The notes under the pieces are model-generated. The model saw only the letters and a list, made by a program, of their open reading frames with translations, had not been told where the DNA came from and ran no database searches. A program made the translations under genes and the position numbers. Positions 32,309 to 41,538 of a stretch of DNA of 64,000 nt are shown here, in pieces (within the stretch, counting starts at the first letter, position 1; each line of letters starts with the position of its first letter). Source of the DNA: Clostridiales bacterium (GTDB lineage Bacteria; Bacillota; Clostridia; Oscillospirales; Oscillospiraceae); the NCBI GenBank assembly GCA_003150355.1, contig QAMJ01000017.1:1-64000 (forward strand), written 5' to 3'.

Positions 32309-32954
32309 GCGCAGAGCAAGCCCGTTTTTAATAATAGGAACAGTGCTGCTTGCGGCGGCACTGTCCCTTTATATCCTTAACCGTCTGGACAGCCGCCGCG
32401 CCGGTCGGGAGGCGGACAGCGTGCTCGGCGGCGTGCAGACGCAGATACTTGCACACACCCCGCTGCCGACTGAACATGATCCTCAGGCGGGGAATGCTCC
32501 GCCGCCCACGCCTATACCGGAAATGCCGGTAGTTACCGTTGACGGAAACGACTACATCGGATATCTCTCCGTTCCGTCGCTTGGACTCGAACTGCCCATT
32601 ATGTCCGATTGGGACTATGACAAGCTCCAGCTGGCTCCATGCCGACAACTCGGTTCGGTCTACACGGACGACCTTGTTATCGCTGCGCACAATTATGACA
32701 CGCACTTCGGCAAGCTGAGGGAGCTGTCCGAAGGAGAAACAGTCCTTTTTACAGACATGGAGGGCATCGTCAGCACCTATTGCGTTGAGAAGCTCGAAAC
32801 GCTGAGCCCGGATGCGGTTGATACCGTCCTGAACAGCGGCTATGACCTTGTTCTCTATACCTGCACCAAGGGCGGAAGGACGCGAGTGATAGTGTTCTGT
32901 GACAGAGCAGCAGAAACTGCATCTTCATCAGCTCCAAGACAAACGGAAAAGTGA
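32301..32954 (+). CDS. Second sortase of the pilus locus (class D/E-like)
   Basis: 217 aa from ATG 32301, overlapping the basal pilin by 8 bases. Membrane anchor (FLIIGTVLLAAALSLYIL), Pro-rich linker, then a small sortase core: DYIGYLSVPSLGLELPIMSD, catalytic His in VIAAHNYDTHFGKL, catalytic Cys in LVLYTCTKGGRTRVIVFC with Arg in the next strand. Class assignment is uncertain; it lacks the class B insert. It may attach the basal pilin to the wall or process a distinct motif. Confidence 0.85.
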   Translation: MRKRRASPFLIIGTVLLAAALSLYILNRLDSRRAGREADSVLGGVQTQILAHTPLPTEHDPQAGNAPPPTPIPEMPVVTVDGNDYIGYLSVPSLGLELPIMSDWDYDKLQLAPCRQLGSVYTDDLVIAAHNYDTHFGKLRELSEGETVLFTDMEGIVSTYCVEKLETLSPDAVDTVLNSGYDLVLYTCTKGGRTRVIVFCDRAAETASSSAPRQTEK

Positions 32955-33059
32955 GGCTGAGCATGACAAAGCGCTCGCGGGGCAGCTTGCCCATGCGGAC
33001 GAGACGAGCATATACACGCTGAGAAACGATAAAATCTCAAGCGGCCGTTTTGATAGGCA

Positions 33060-33103
33060 ATCAAGGCGTGGGCGGTATGCCGCTCACGCCTTGATGCTTT
33101 TTT
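33060..33103 (+). terminator. Terminator of the pilus operon
   Basis: ATCAAGGCGTG / CACGCCTTGAT with inner GCGG/CCGC pairs, followed by TTTTTT. It lies between the convergent pilus operon and araD. Confidence 0.88.
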
Positions 33104-33114
33104 AGCTTTACCTT

Positions 33115-33804
33115 TCAGTTCTGGCCGTAGTAGGCGTTTTTGCCGTGCTTGCGGAGATAGTGCTTGTCCAGAAGCTCCTGCTGCATGTGTCCGCTGTCGG
33201 CGTTGAGCATCATGGTGTGCCAGTCCATGAAGGCGACCTCCTCCATCACAACGGCGTTGTGCACTGCCTCCAAGGCGTCCTTGCCCCATGCGAACGGACC
33301 GTGCGAATGCACCACAACGCCGGGAACAGCGGCGGGGTCGGTGCAGGCAAAGGTTTCGATGATGACCTTGCCGGTCTCCTTTTCGTATTCGCCCGCGATC
33401 TCATCGGGCGTCATGAGGCGGGTGCAGGGGATGTCACCATAGAAATAATCCCCGTGCGTCGTGCCCATGGCGGGAATATTGCGCCCAGCCTGAGCGAACG
33501 TAGTCGCCCAGCGGGAGTGCGTATGGACGATGCCGCCGCACTTGGGGAACGCCTTGTAAAGCTCCACATGCGTGGGGGTGTCGCTTGACGGCTTCCATTT
33601 GCCCTCAACGCGCGTACCGTTAAGGTCGACCACGACCATGTCCTCCGTCGTCATGCCGTCATACGGCACGCCCGACGGCTTTATCACGACAAGCCCGCTT
33701 TCCCGGTCGATACCGGAGACGTTGCCCCATGTGAATGTCACAAGGCCATACTTCGGCAGCAGAAGATTTGCCCGAAGAACTTCCTCTTTCAGCTTTTCAA
33801 GCAT
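33115..33804 (-). CDS. araD: L-ribulose-5-phosphate 4-epimerase or related class II aldolase
   Basis: 229 aa, the usual length. Family motifs in order: TWGNVSGIDRESGLVVIKPS, DLNGTRVEGKWKPSSDTPTH, the metal site GIVHTHSRWATTFAQ (HTH), GDIPCTRLMTPDEI, and GVVVHSHGPFAWG supplying the third histidine. This zinc enzyme interconverts L-ribulose-5-P and D-xylulose-5-P through aldol chemistry. It is the last gene of the minus-strand polyol/sugar-phosphate cluster, 19 bases after an AraM-like gene. A related aldolase specificity cannot be excluded. Confidence 0.9.
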   Translation of the reverse strand: MLEKLKEEVLRANLLLPKYGLVTFTWGNVSGIDRESGLVVIKPSGVPYDGMTTEDMVVVDLNGTRVEGKWKPSSDTPTHVELYKAFPKCGGIVHTHSRWATTFAQAGRNIPAMGTTHGDYFYGDIPCTRLMTPDEIAGEYEKETGKVIIETFACTDPAAVPGVVVHSHGPFAWGKDALEAVHNAVVMEEVAFMDWHTMMLNADSGHMQQELLDKHYLRKHGKNAYYGQN

Positions 33805-33823
33805 ATTGCCTCTCCTTTTCTTC

Positions 33824-35182
33824 TCAATCGGTGCTGTTCGCCTTCTCTATCACCCGCGCAGCGAGCTTATCGGTGAGCCCGAGGTCGTACACGGTCTGGA
33901 AGACGGTGTAGCGTGCGCGTATCTCCTTGCAGTAACGGAACGTGTCCATAAGCAGTTCATCGTCCACGCCGATGTCTGCCGGGGTGCAGGGACAGCCGAT
34001 GTCCCGCAGAAGCGCGCGCACGGAGGAACTCTCCGGCAGGGTCTCAAGCTGAACGCGCACCGCATCCCAGCTGCGCTGCATGCTGTCGATACGCGCGAGA
34101 CGGCCTTCAATATTGTTTTTGCCTGCTTTCTGCTCCAAGGCAATGACCTCGCCTGCCGCTGCACCGTAGTGGGCGCGTATCTCCAGCTCCCATGCCGCGG
34201 AGTTGTAAGCGCGCGCACTCTCGCGCGCTGCGTCGAAGTCTATATTTTCCTTGAGCAGCTCCTCGATGAGCATCAGCACCAGCACCGTCCCCACGGCGAC
34301 CTGCTCGCCGTGCATCGCGGGGCGGATACCGCGCTGCTCAAGTATCGTCTCCCAATAGTGGGACATATGGTGCTCCGCACCGGAAGCGGGGCGGGAATCG
34401 CCGTAAAGACTGATGGCGGCGCCGGAGAGGACGAGACCGCGCATGACGCTTCCGAGTGTCTCCGGGTCGCGCTGCTTTATCTTCGGGGCTTCCTTCATCA
34501 CATTCGCTACGCATTCGCGCACAAGCGTGACGATATTATGGCAGTAATGCTCCCCGTTTATTATCCGCGCAAGCTCCCAGTCGTTGAGGCAGGTGAGCTT
34601 GCCGATAAGGTCGCCGAAGCCCGCGACGGTCATGCGGTAAGGCGCGGTCTTGAGGATATCCGTGTCACCGATGATGACCTCGGTGCAGTGGGCGGGCATG
34701 GTGGCCTTGAGGTTGTTGACATTCATGATGCCGATGGAAGCGGCAAAGCCGTCCATCGGTGCGCCGGTGGCGACAGTGAAGCACGGCAGCTTGAGCTTGA
34801 AGCTGGAATAGCGCGTCATGTCGGTTATCGATCCCGTGCCGACGCCGATAATGAGGTCGCAGTCGTCCGGCTTATTTATCACGATCTCGCCGAGTGTCGC
34901 CTCGTCAAAGCCAAGGTGCGTTAACGTATGCTCTGCCGCGGCGATACCAGCCGTCTGCATAAGCTCCATGCAGCGCGCGCCCGCGATCCTGTAGGTTATC
35001 TCGTCACAGAGAACGAGCGGATGGGCATAGCCCAGACTCTTCACATAGTGCGGCAGACGCTCAATTGCGCCCGCACCTATCTCCACGCCCTTTATGGGCA
35101 CATAATGCGTCCGGCCGCAGTCGCACTCCAACTTTATGTTGAGGTATTTTGAGAGCTCCTGCGGAGTGTTGTACATTTTCAT
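33824..35182 (-). CDS. AraM-like sn-glycerol-1-phosphate dehydrogenase family (first copy)
   Basis: 452 aa from 35182 (AAAGGGGAG precedes it). Iron-ADH/GldA-like fold: NAD site GVGTGSITDMTRYSS, TGAPMDGFAASIG with the metal-binding Asp, SGAEHHMSHYWE and MHGEQVAVGT with the two metal-binding His. The N terminus carries CDCGRTHYVP, also found in the second copy (CACGREHTME). AraM of Bacillus subtilis makes glycerol-1-phosphate and sits in the arabinose operon with araD and a HAD phosphatase, a combination repeated here. The true substrate in this cluster may be another polyol phosphate or ketose phosphate. Confidence 0.85.
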   Translation of the reverse strand: MKMYNTPQELSKYLNIKLECDCGRTHYVPIKGVEIGAGAIERLPHYVKSLGYAHPLVLCDEITYRIAGARCMELMQTAGIAAAEHTLTHLGFDEATLGEIVINKPDDCDLIIGVGTGSITDMTRYSSFKLKLPCFTVATGAPMDGFAASIGIMNVNNLKATMPAHCTEVIIGDTDILKTAPYRMTVAGFGDLIGKLTCLNDWELARIINGEHYCHNIVTLVRECVANVMKEAPKIKQRDPETLGSVMRGLVLSGAAISLYGDSRPASGAEHHMSHYWETILEQRGIRPAMHGEQVAVGTVLVLMLIEELLKENIDFDAARESARAYNSAAWELEIRAHYGAAAGEVIALEQKAGKNNIEGRLARIDSMQRSWDAVRVQLETLPESSSVRALLRDIGCPCTPADIGVDDELLMDTFRYCKEIRARYTVFQTVYDLGLTDKLAARVIEKANSTD

Positions 35183-35266
35183 ATTATCTCCCCTTTCAGG
35201 TGATTTCCGGCGGCGTTCACGCTCACGGTGAGCGCCGGCGGAAGTCACCGCACGGCGGTTTTTAAA

Positions 35267-35295
35267 ACATAAGCCCGCATAAAGCGGGCTTATGT
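35267..35295 (-). terminator. Hairpin between ABC binding-protein gene and araM/araD
   Basis: Perfect 12-bp arms (ACATAAGCCCGC / GCGGGCTTATGT, 5-base loop) followed on the minus strand by TTTT. It probably terminates most transcripts after the binding-protein gene, with partial read-through into araM and araD. Confidence 0.8.
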
Positions 35296-35320
35296 CAGTC
35301 AGATATTACAGCTTTGCCTA

Positions 35321-36445
35321 TCAGCCCTGAACAGCGGCGAGGTGCTCGTTCCACTTGGCAAGAAGGTCAGCCTTCTGTGCAGTCAGAGTGGGGACGTCAC
35401 GGGTGACCCAGGTGATGTCGCCGGACGCCTTGAGCCATGCGTTCTCGGGAGAGGTGTAGTTGGCGTTGGTGAAGCGGAGAGTGCCCTGCATGTACTCTGC
35501 CATGGCGCTCTGACCCTCAGCGGAGGTGATCCAGTTAACGAAAGCCTTTGCAGCCGCCATGTGGGGCGCGCCCTTGACGATCGCAACACCGAAAGCAGAG
35601 GCGGAAGTGCCGTTGGAGGGGTAGCGAACCTCGGTGACAGCCTCAGTGCCGAGCTCGGCTGCGCTCTGGTTGAGCTTGATCGCACCGTCCTCGTAGGTCA
35701 GGCCGACAACGTACTCACCGTCAGAGACGGAGTTGAAGCAGACGGAAGACTTCTCAACAACGACCATGTTCTCAAGGAGAGCGTCGATGTAGTCCCATGC
35801 CTCATCGGTGTCGATGCCGTAAACGGAGAAGATGTTGCAGAGGTTGTTCCATGCAGCGGAGGAGCTGTTGGGATCGGAGAAGACGATCTTGCCCTTGAGT
35901 GCGGGATCGAGGAGGTCTTCGTAGGACTGGATGTTCAGACCGAGTTCCTTCTCAAGCTCGGTGTTGACGCAGAAGCAAACGGTGGAGAGGTGATCCATGC
36001 TGTACAGACCGTTGGGGGTGCTGTAACCTTCCATCTGCTCGTCATCGTTGTCAGAGACCCATGCTTCGAATATCTCGGCGTACTTGTCGCCGTCGGAATC
36101 AGCAAGGCCACCCCAAGTAACGTCGCCCTGGGGGTTGCCGGCTTCGGCCTGGATCTTCGCGGTGAACTCACCGGCGGAACCGGAGATGACCTCGATCTCA
36201 ATGTCGGGGTACACTTCGTTGAAGCAGGTCTTGAGAGCGTCAAGGTCGGCTTCGGTCATGGAGGAGTAGAGGACGAGGGTGTCGCCCAGGTCTTCCTCGA
36301 CTGCCGCGTCTTCGGCGGGAGCCGCTCCGTCAGCAGCGGGGGCTTCATTCTTAGCGGGCTGTTCGGCAGGTGCTGCGGACTGTCCGCAGGCGCACAGTGC
36401 AAAGATCATGCAAAGCGCCAGTACGAGTGCTAGGATTTTCTTCAT
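35321..36445 (-). CDS. ABC transporter substrate-binding lipoprotein, AfuA/FbpA (iron-type) family
   Basis: 374 aa. Lipoprotein signal with lipobox LCAC, an Ala/Glu-rich linker, then a type II periplasmic-binding fold: DTLVLYSSMTEADLDALKTC, GDVTWGGLADSDGDKY, NGTSASAFGVAIVKGAPHM. The family includes Fe(III), thiamine, 2-aminoethylphosphonate and sugar-phosphate (AfuA) binders. There is no obvious pair of adjacent Tyr residues as in iron binders. Given the sugar-phosphate enzymes around it, a phosphorylated carbon source is the better guess. Confidence 0.82.
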   Translation of the reverse strand: MKKILALVLALCMIFALCACGQSAAPAEQPAKNEAPAADGAAPAEDAAVEEDLGDTLVLYSSMTEADLDALKTCFNEVYPDIEIEVISGSAGEFTAKIQAEAGNPQGDVTWGGLADSDGDKYAEIFEAWVSDNDDEQMEGYSTPNGLYSMDHLSTVCFCVNTELEKELGLNIQSYEDLLDPALKGKIVFSDPNSSSAAWNNLCNIFSVYGIDTDEAWDYIDALLENMVVVEKSSVCFNSVSDGEYVVGLTYEDGAIKLNQSAAELGTEAVTEVRYPSNGTSASAFGVAIVKGAPHMAAAKAFVNWITSAEGQSAMAEYMQGTLRFTNANYTSPENAWLKASGDITWVTRDVPTLTAQKADLLAKWNEHLAAVQG

Positions 36446-36515
36446 TTTGGTTCTCCTTTTTTTTGATATATTCCCGGATGCATTTGCATCTATTGGGCAG
36501 TCGTGTGCCGGAGGA

Positions 36516-38168
36516 TCAGAGCTGTATATCGTCCTCGGACTTGCTTATCGCCATGTAGAGGAAGAGACTCAGTGCGGTGATGACGGTGAGGATGGCCGCA
36601 AATGCTGCTGCCGTGCCGTATTCGCCGCGCCCGATGTAGATATACGCCTGCATGGTGAGGGTAGTGGTCTTGTTGCTGTAAAGTATGACCGAGCTCGACA
36701 GCTCTGTCACGATGGCGACCCAGCTGAGGATCGCGCCGGAGAGGATACCGTTTGACATCATGGGCACGGTTATCTTCACGAAGGTTTTCAGCTTCGACGC
36801 GCCGAGGCTTATCGCCGCCTCTTCTATGCTTATCGGGATCTGCATCAAAGTTGCCGTTGCCGAGCGTATCGTGTACGGCATACGGCGTATCGCAAAGGAC
36901 ATGATCATGATGGCCATCGTGCCGGTGAGGGCAACGGGCTTGGAACCGTAGGCAATGAGCAGCGCGATACCGATGACGGCGCCGGGCATGATGTAGGGGA
37001 GCATAGCGATAGTGTCAAGCGAGTGGTTGAGCGCGTTGTTGCGGCGCACAACAAGGTATGCGAGCACGACCGCGATGACGATGATGACCGCAAGGGCGAT
37101 GATGCCCATGACGAGCGTGTTGCGCGAGGCGAGCACGAGCTTTTTCTTCAGCGCGCTCTGGTAGTTGACAAGGGAGTACCCCACGCCGAAGAGCGAGCCT
37201 TTGCTGTTGCGGAAGCTGAGATAAATGATATATATCTGCGGGAGGATCGCAATGGCGCAGAGAAGATAGCAGTACAGATGCATGAGGAAGCCGCCGAGAC
37301 CCTTTGCATCCTTCTTCTCCACGGGGTGCAGGGTGTTGATGGAGAATTTGAAGCGCCCTGTTGCCCACTTCTGGAGGAAGAATATCACGGCGGTGACGAT
37401 GACCGCGATAATGGCGAGTGCGGCAGCAAAGTTGTAGTTTGCACCGTTTTCACCGAGGTACTCGTTATAAAGTAGCACCGGGAAGGTCTTGAAGCCCTCG
37501 CCGAGGATGGTGGGCGTACCGAAATCGGCAAACGCCTGCATGAACACCATGAGTGTCGCGGCAAGGATGGTGGGCATGGTGAGATGCAGCACGATGCTGA
37601 AAAGGCGCTTCACACCGGTGCAGCCCATGTTCGCCGAGGCCTCCATGAGGGTATTGTCAATGCTTTTGAAAGCGCCGTTCATGTAGATGAACACGAGCGG
37701 GAAGAACTTGAGCGTCTGCGACAGGGCAATGCCGCCGAAGCCGTAGATGCTGGGCAGGGTGATGCCGAGGACAGTTTTGAAAAACTTCGTGATGACGCCG
37801 CTGCGTCCAAGCAGCATGACCCACGAGTACGCGCCCAAAAACGGGGCTGACATGCAGCAAAGTATGCTGACGACGAAGAGAATCTTCGCGCCCTTGAGGC
37901 GGTAGAACGCATAAAAGTACGCAAACGGGATGCCGATCACGAGCGTGAGCACCGTGACAAAAATGGTGATCTTGAAGGAGTTATAAATGGTGTCCACATA
38001 GTAGCTGTTGCTGAAAAACTTGTGGAACTGCTCCCACGAGAAGCTGCCGTCGGGCATGATGACTGCCTGCTTGATGACGCCGAACATCGGGTAAATGAGC
38101 ACCGCGATGAACAGCACCAGCAGAAGCACGGAGACGATCAGCCACCCGTCAAAACGTTTTTTGACCAT
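36516..38168 (-). CDS. ABC transporter permease, fused two-domain AfuB/FbpB type
   Basis: 550 aa with about 12 hydrophobic helices and two binding-protein-dependent permease domains. Each has an EAA-like loop (MEASANMGCTGVKRLFSIVL in the first half, IEEAAISLGASKLKTFVKIT in the second). Such tandem permeases work with FbpC/AfuC-type ATPases. It is encoded between the ATPase (14 bases upstream) and the binding protein (70 bases downstream) on the minus strand. Confidence 0.92.
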   Translation of the reverse strand: MVKKRFDGWLIVSVLLLVLFIAVLIYPMFGVIKQAVIMPDGSFSWEQFHKFFSNSYYVDTIYNSFKITIFVTVLTLVIGIPFAYFYAFYRLKGAKILFVVSILCCMSAPFLGAYSWVMLLGRSGVITKFFKTVLGITLPSIYGFGGIALSQTLKFFPLVFIYMNGAFKSIDNTLMEASANMGCTGVKRLFSIVLHLTMPTILAATLMVFMQAFADFGTPTILGEGFKTFPVLLYNEYLGENGANYNFAAALAIIAVIVTAVIFFLQKWATGRFKFSINTLHPVEKKDAKGLGGFLMHLYCYLLCAIAILPQIYIIYLSFRNSKGSLFGVGYSLVNYQSALKKKLVLASRNTLVMGIIALAVIIVIAVVLAYLVVRRNNALNHSLDTIAMLPYIMPGAVIGIALLIAYGSKPVALTGTMAIMIMSFAIRRMPYTIRSATATLMQIPISIEEAAISLGASKLKTFVKITVPMMSNGILSGAILSWVAIVTELSSSVILYSNKTTTLTMQAYIYIGRGEYGTAAAFAAILTVITALSLFLYMAISKSEDDIQL

Positions 38169-38182
38169 AGCCTGCCCCTCCG

Positions 38183-39298
38183 TTATGCCTTTGCGCAGTC
38201 ATTGCACACGCCGGTGAGTATGTTCTCGTCGCCGTCGGCAGTGAAGAGGTTGACCTTATCAGTGTTTATTTTCAGCTTTATCTCGCTCCCTGGCTCGATA
38301 ATGCTGTCGATGGAGGACTCCTGAATTATCTCGACCTCCTCGCCGGAGGACAGGTGCACAAAGTAGTGGGTGTTCAGCCCGAGGAACACGCAGTCATCCA
38401 CGATGGCGGAGATGCCCTCTGTGCTGTCACGGTCGAGCAGAAATTCTTCCGGACGCACGGACAGGGTGATCTCCTGCTCTTTCTGCTGCTCGGGACGGAC
38501 GGTATGTATCTCGGCGCGGTAGCCTGAGAGCGTTTCAAGATAGGTCTTGCCGCCGTCGACGACGAGCTTGCCCTTTATCACGTTGGAGCGGCCGATAAAC
38601 GTGGCAACGAAGAGGTTTGCCGGGCGCTGGTAGATGCTCTTGGGGGTGCCGACATGCTGGATGACGCCGGCGTTCATGACGGCGATACGGTCGGAGACCG
38701 CCATGGCCTCCTCCTGGTCATGCGTGACATACACGGTGGTGATGCCGACATTGTGCTGGATGTTCTTGATGACCGTGCGCATCTCAACGCGCAGCTTCGC
38801 GTCAAGGTTGGACAAAGGCTCGTCCATCAGCAGAACGTCCGGTTCGATGCACAGTGCGCGCGCGAGCGCGACGCGCTGCTGCTGACCGCCGGAAAGGCGC
38901 TCAGGCATACGGTCGGCGTACTGGTCGATCTGCATGAGCTGCATGAACTTCTCGGACTGGGTCTTTATTTTGTCTTTGGGGAACTTCTTGTTTTTCAGGC
39001 CGAACTCAACGTTCTTTCTGACAGTGTAGTGCGGGAAGATGGCGTAGTTCTGGAAGACCATGCCAATGTTGCGCTTGGCAGGGTCAAGGTCGTTTATGCG
39101 CTTCTCACCGAAGAAGAAGTCGCCGCCCTCGATGCTGTTGAAGCCCGCGATCATTCTCAGAAGTGTGGTCTTGCCGCAGCCGGAGGGACCAAGCAGCGTG
39201 AAAAACTCGCCCTCTCTAATGTCAAGGCTCAAATCGGGAATGATGACATTGTCACCGTACTTTTTAAGAGCGTGTTTTATGATGATCTCTTCACTCAC
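38183..39298 (-). CDS. ABC transporter ATP-binding protein, PotA/FbpC/AfuC family
   Basis: 371 aa. Walker A GPSGCGKTT, Q-loop MVFQNYAIFPHYTV, signature LSGGQQQRVALARAL, Walker B DVLLMDEPLSNLD and H-loop VYVTHDQEEA are all intact. A C-terminal TOBE domain (FIGRSNVIKGKLVVDGG through LKINTDKVNLFTADGDE) follows. It energises the adjacent fused permease. The last residues include two cysteines (GVCNDCAKA) that are not typical. Confidence 0.94.
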   Translation of the reverse strand: MSEEIIIKHALKKYGDNVIIPDLSLDIREGEFFTLLGPSGCGKTTLLRMIAGFNSIEGGDFFFGEKRINDLDPAKRNIGMVFQNYAIFPHYTVRKNVEFGLKNKKFPKDKIKTQSEKFMQLMQIDQYADRMPERLSGGQQQRVALARALCIEPDVLLMDEPLSNLDAKLRVEMRTVIKNIQHNVGITTVYVTHDQEEAMAVSDRIAVMNAGVIQHVGTPKSIYQRPANLFVATFIGRSNVIKGKLVVDGGKTYLETLSGYRAEIHTVRPEQQKEQEITLSVRPEEFLLDRDSTEGISAIVDDCVFLGLNTHYFVHLSSGEEVEIIQESSIDSIIEPGSEIKLKINTDKVNLFTADGDENILTGVCNDCAKA

Positions 39299-39328
39299 TT
39301 GTGCTCTCTCCTTTACATTTGTTGTATA

Positions 39329-40591
39329 TTATTCGATTTCGCATATCTTCATCATCCGGCGCGTTCTCATAAGCGTCAGACGATTACGCACAAGGGGTGA
39401 ATTTTTCAGCAGTACGGGAAGCTCGCTCTCTTCAACACCGATAGAGGCGAGGTCGCGCTTCGCGTCCAGCATCTCCAAAAGCCCGTAAAGGTACTCCTCC
39501 GTCGGGAGCTCGTCAATTATACGCCGCAGCTCGCCCCAGCTCGCGCTGAGCTTTTCGCGGCTCACCTTTGCAAGGCAGTCGTTTTCATTTTCTTTCATCA
39601 GCGAATCCGCCAGCCGCTCGCCGAAGAATTTGCGGAAATGCTCCTCCGGTATGGGGGCGTAGTCGGTTATGTACGGGGTTATGTCCTCTATCTTTGCAAG
39701 GCGCTTATATTCGCGCACTGCAATGAGCGAGCCGACGCCGGTCTTCTCACCGTGCATGGCGGGGAACTTTACCGGGAATGCCTCCGGTTCCATCTCTATC
39801 ATGTGGGATATATGATGCTCCGCGCCGGAGGCGGGGCGGGAGTTGCCCATCATCTGCATTGCGATGCCGCTCATGATGAGCGCGTAGGTCACATCGGCGT
39901 AGGCGCTCTCCTCGCCGCGGACAATTCCGGGGACACTCTGCATAACAGTGTCGGCGGCATCCTGCATTATACTATAAATTTTTTCACAAAGCAACTCATG
40001 AGTGAGGACATGCGCCATTTTCCAGTCGGCAAGGGCGGTATACTTCGCCATAATGTCTCCCACGCCGCTGCGTACGAGCTCCATGGGAGCGTTTTTGATG
40101 ATCTCAGTGTCCGCCAGCACTATCTCCGGAGCGACGGCGGGCAGCGTCTTTTTGAAGCCGTACCACGTCATTGCCGCGACGGTGCTGCAAAAGCCGTCCA
40201 CGCTCGCGCCAGTCGGGCAGGAGACAAAGCGTATGCCGCGCTCGTGTGCGCAGAAGCGTGCGATGTCGTGGATGGTGCCGCTGCCGACGGCGACAATGAC
40301 CTCCACGTCGTCCTCGAGCTTTGCGAGAACCTCCGCCGTGGATATCTCGTTCGCGTGCAGCCCCGTCGGGTCAAGCACGATCTGCTGCTCGGCACGCGGA
40401 TGCCTGTCCGCTGTGGCGGCATAGGAGTTTTCACCGTAGAGCGCGCAGCGCTTACCCGTGACGCCGAACTCCGCCATGTACTTCTCAAACTCAAAAAGGC
40501 AGCCCGGCTCTATCACCGCGGCGCGGGTCTCCATAGTATGCTCGCGCCCGCAGGCGCATTTTCCGGCGTACTTGCTGCAGTCTATAACCAT
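39329..40591 (-). CDS. AraM-like glycerol-1-phosphate dehydrogenase family (second, divergent copy)
   Basis: 420 aa. Same fold as the gene at 33824 but clearly divergent: NAD site VAVGSGTIHDIARFCA, PTGASVDGFCSTVAAMTWYG with metal Asp, SGAEHHISHMIEMEPEAFPV and PAMHGEKTGVGS with metal His. An N-terminal CACGREHTMETR segment matches the CDCGRTHYVP segment of the first copy. Two paralogues in one cluster imply sequential or alternative oxidation/reduction steps, or a heteromer. It lies between the ABC ATPase and the HAD phosphatase genes with short gaps. Confidence 0.85.
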   Translation of the reverse strand: MVIDCSKYAGKCACGREHTMETRAAVIEPGCLFEFEKYMAEFGVTGKRCALYGENSYAATADRHPRAEQQIVLDPTGLHANEISTAEVLAKLEDDVEVIVAVGSGTIHDIARFCAHERGIRFVSCPTGASVDGFCSTVAAMTWYGFKKTLPAVAPEIVLADTEIIKNAPMELVRSGVGDIMAKYTALADWKMAHVLTHELLCEKIYSIMQDAADTVMQSVPGIVRGEESAYADVTYALIMSGIAMQMMGNSRPASGAEHHISHMIEMEPEAFPVKFPAMHGEKTGVGSLIAVREYKRLAKIEDITPYITDYAPIPEEHFRKFFGERLADSLMKENENDCLAKVSREKLSASWGELRRIIDELPTEEYLYGLLEMLDAKRDLASIGVEESELPVLLKNSPLVRNRLTLMRTRRMMKICEIE

Positions 40592-40607
40592 CTTTCGACG
40601 CTCCTCT

Positions 40608-41324
40608 TCAAAGAAACTCTTTCATATACTCACTGAAGCGGGTGTAATCATCCACACGGATAAAGCGGAAGTCGGAGCGGTAGACTGCCTCGTCGTTGCC
40701 GCCGGGACCGTAATCATCGCCGACATAGACGACCTCGGAATGGTCATAGCCATACTCGGCGCAGTAGCGGTCGAGCGCGTAATATTTATTGTACGGGAAA
40801 GGCGCGAGGTCGAACGACGACGACCCGCCGATGAACACCGTATAATCGGGAAAAGCGTCGCGCACGACGGGATACATCGGCTTGCGCTTTGCGCGATCCG
40901 GGTCGAAGGCGAGCTTGTCGGCAATGTCCGCCGCAGTGCCGAGCAGCGGAAACGTGACGCAGCCGGAGTCGTGATACTCCACATTATTGCCCTTGAACAC
41001 CGTGTACCCGAAGCGCTCCCTCAGCGCAGTCACACGGGTCTCGACGCTGGCGCGGTCACAGGGGGCGTGTTCATCAAAAACATGGTCAAGCTCCCCAGTC
41101 GCGGCGTTATACGTGCAGAACTGCATTCCATAATTGCCGATAATATCTATGGGGTAGCCGTTCATTTGACTGAATATGCGGCTGCACATCCCCGCACCGA
41201 CCATCAGAAGCTTATACTTTGCCCGCAGTGCGTCCAGAACACCGAGATTGGGCTGGGCAAGCTTCGTCTTGTGCTGAGTGAGCGTGCCGTCAAGGTCAAA
41301 CGCGATCAGTCTTACGTTATCCAT
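40608..41324 (-). CDS. HAD-family (type IIB) sugar-phosphate phosphatase
   Basis: 238 aa. Motif I LIAFDLDGTLTQHKTKL (DxDGT), an intermediate cap domain, and motif IV VVYVGDDYGPGGNDEAVYRS (GDDxxxxGND). It dephosphorylates small phosphorylated sugars or polyols. First gene of the minus-strand operon facing the DeoR-family regulator. In the B. subtilis arabinose operon a HAD phosphatase (AraL) likewise accompanies AraD and AraM, although AraL belongs to another HAD subgroup. Confidence 0.88.
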   Translation of the reverse strand: MDNVRLIAFDLDGTLTQHKTKLAQPNLGVLDALRAKYKLLMVGAGMCSRIFSQMNGYPIDIIGNYGMQFCTYNAATGELDHVFDEHAPCDRASVETRVTALRERFGYTVFKGNNVEYHDSGCVTFPLLGTAADIADKLAFDPDRAKRKPMYPVVRDAFPDYTVFIGGSSSFDLAPFPYNKYYALDRYCAEYGYDHSEVVYVGDDYGPGGNDEAVYRSDFRFIRVDDYTRFSEYMKEFL

Positions 41325-41377
41325 ATTTTTTTGCCTTTCGTATATGAACTTTTCCTAAACGTGCGTTTTACAACGCT

Positions 41378-41406
41378 TTGACAATTTTGCATCAAAAATA
41401 TATATT
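41378..41406 (+). promoter_or_regulatory. Upstream plus-strand promoter in the DeoR/HAD intergenic region
   Basis: TTGACA (41378), 17-base spacer, TATATT (41401). It lies about 130 bases before the DeoR-family start and upstream of a second promoter. Confidence 0.55.
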
Positions 41407-41467
41407 TCACGCGCCTTGCGGCGGCGTTTTTCATCAAAATAGCTAAACCGTATTATACTCACAATAC

Positions 41468-41519
41468 TTGACTTCTGCAAGATTTGGCGCTAATATTGAG
41501 AAACGATCAAAAACGATCA
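41468..41519 (+). promoter_or_regulatory. Main promoter of the DeoR-family gene with tandem operator repeat
   Basis: TTGACT (41468), 17-base spacer, TAATAT (41491). The predicted start site falls in two direct repeats AAACGATCA at 41501 and 41511 (10-bp period, one helical turn). Direct repeats of this kind are usual DeoR-family binding sites. They are well placed for autorepression and for controlling the divergent operon. Confidence 0.7.
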
Positions 41520-41538
41520 GCTTAAGGCAGGGATAGCA

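Noticed and set aside
35321..39298. Plain iron(III) ABC transporter
   Set aside because: Family resemblance alone suggests it, but the surrounding genes are all sugar/polyol-phosphate enzymes and a DeoR regulator, and no iron-type ligand pair or Fur-like site was noticed.
33824..40591. Archaeal-type lipid synthesis from the AraM-like glycerol-1-phosphate dehydrogenases
   Set aside because: No prenyltransferase for glycerol-1-phosphate is encoded nearby and the context is catabolic.
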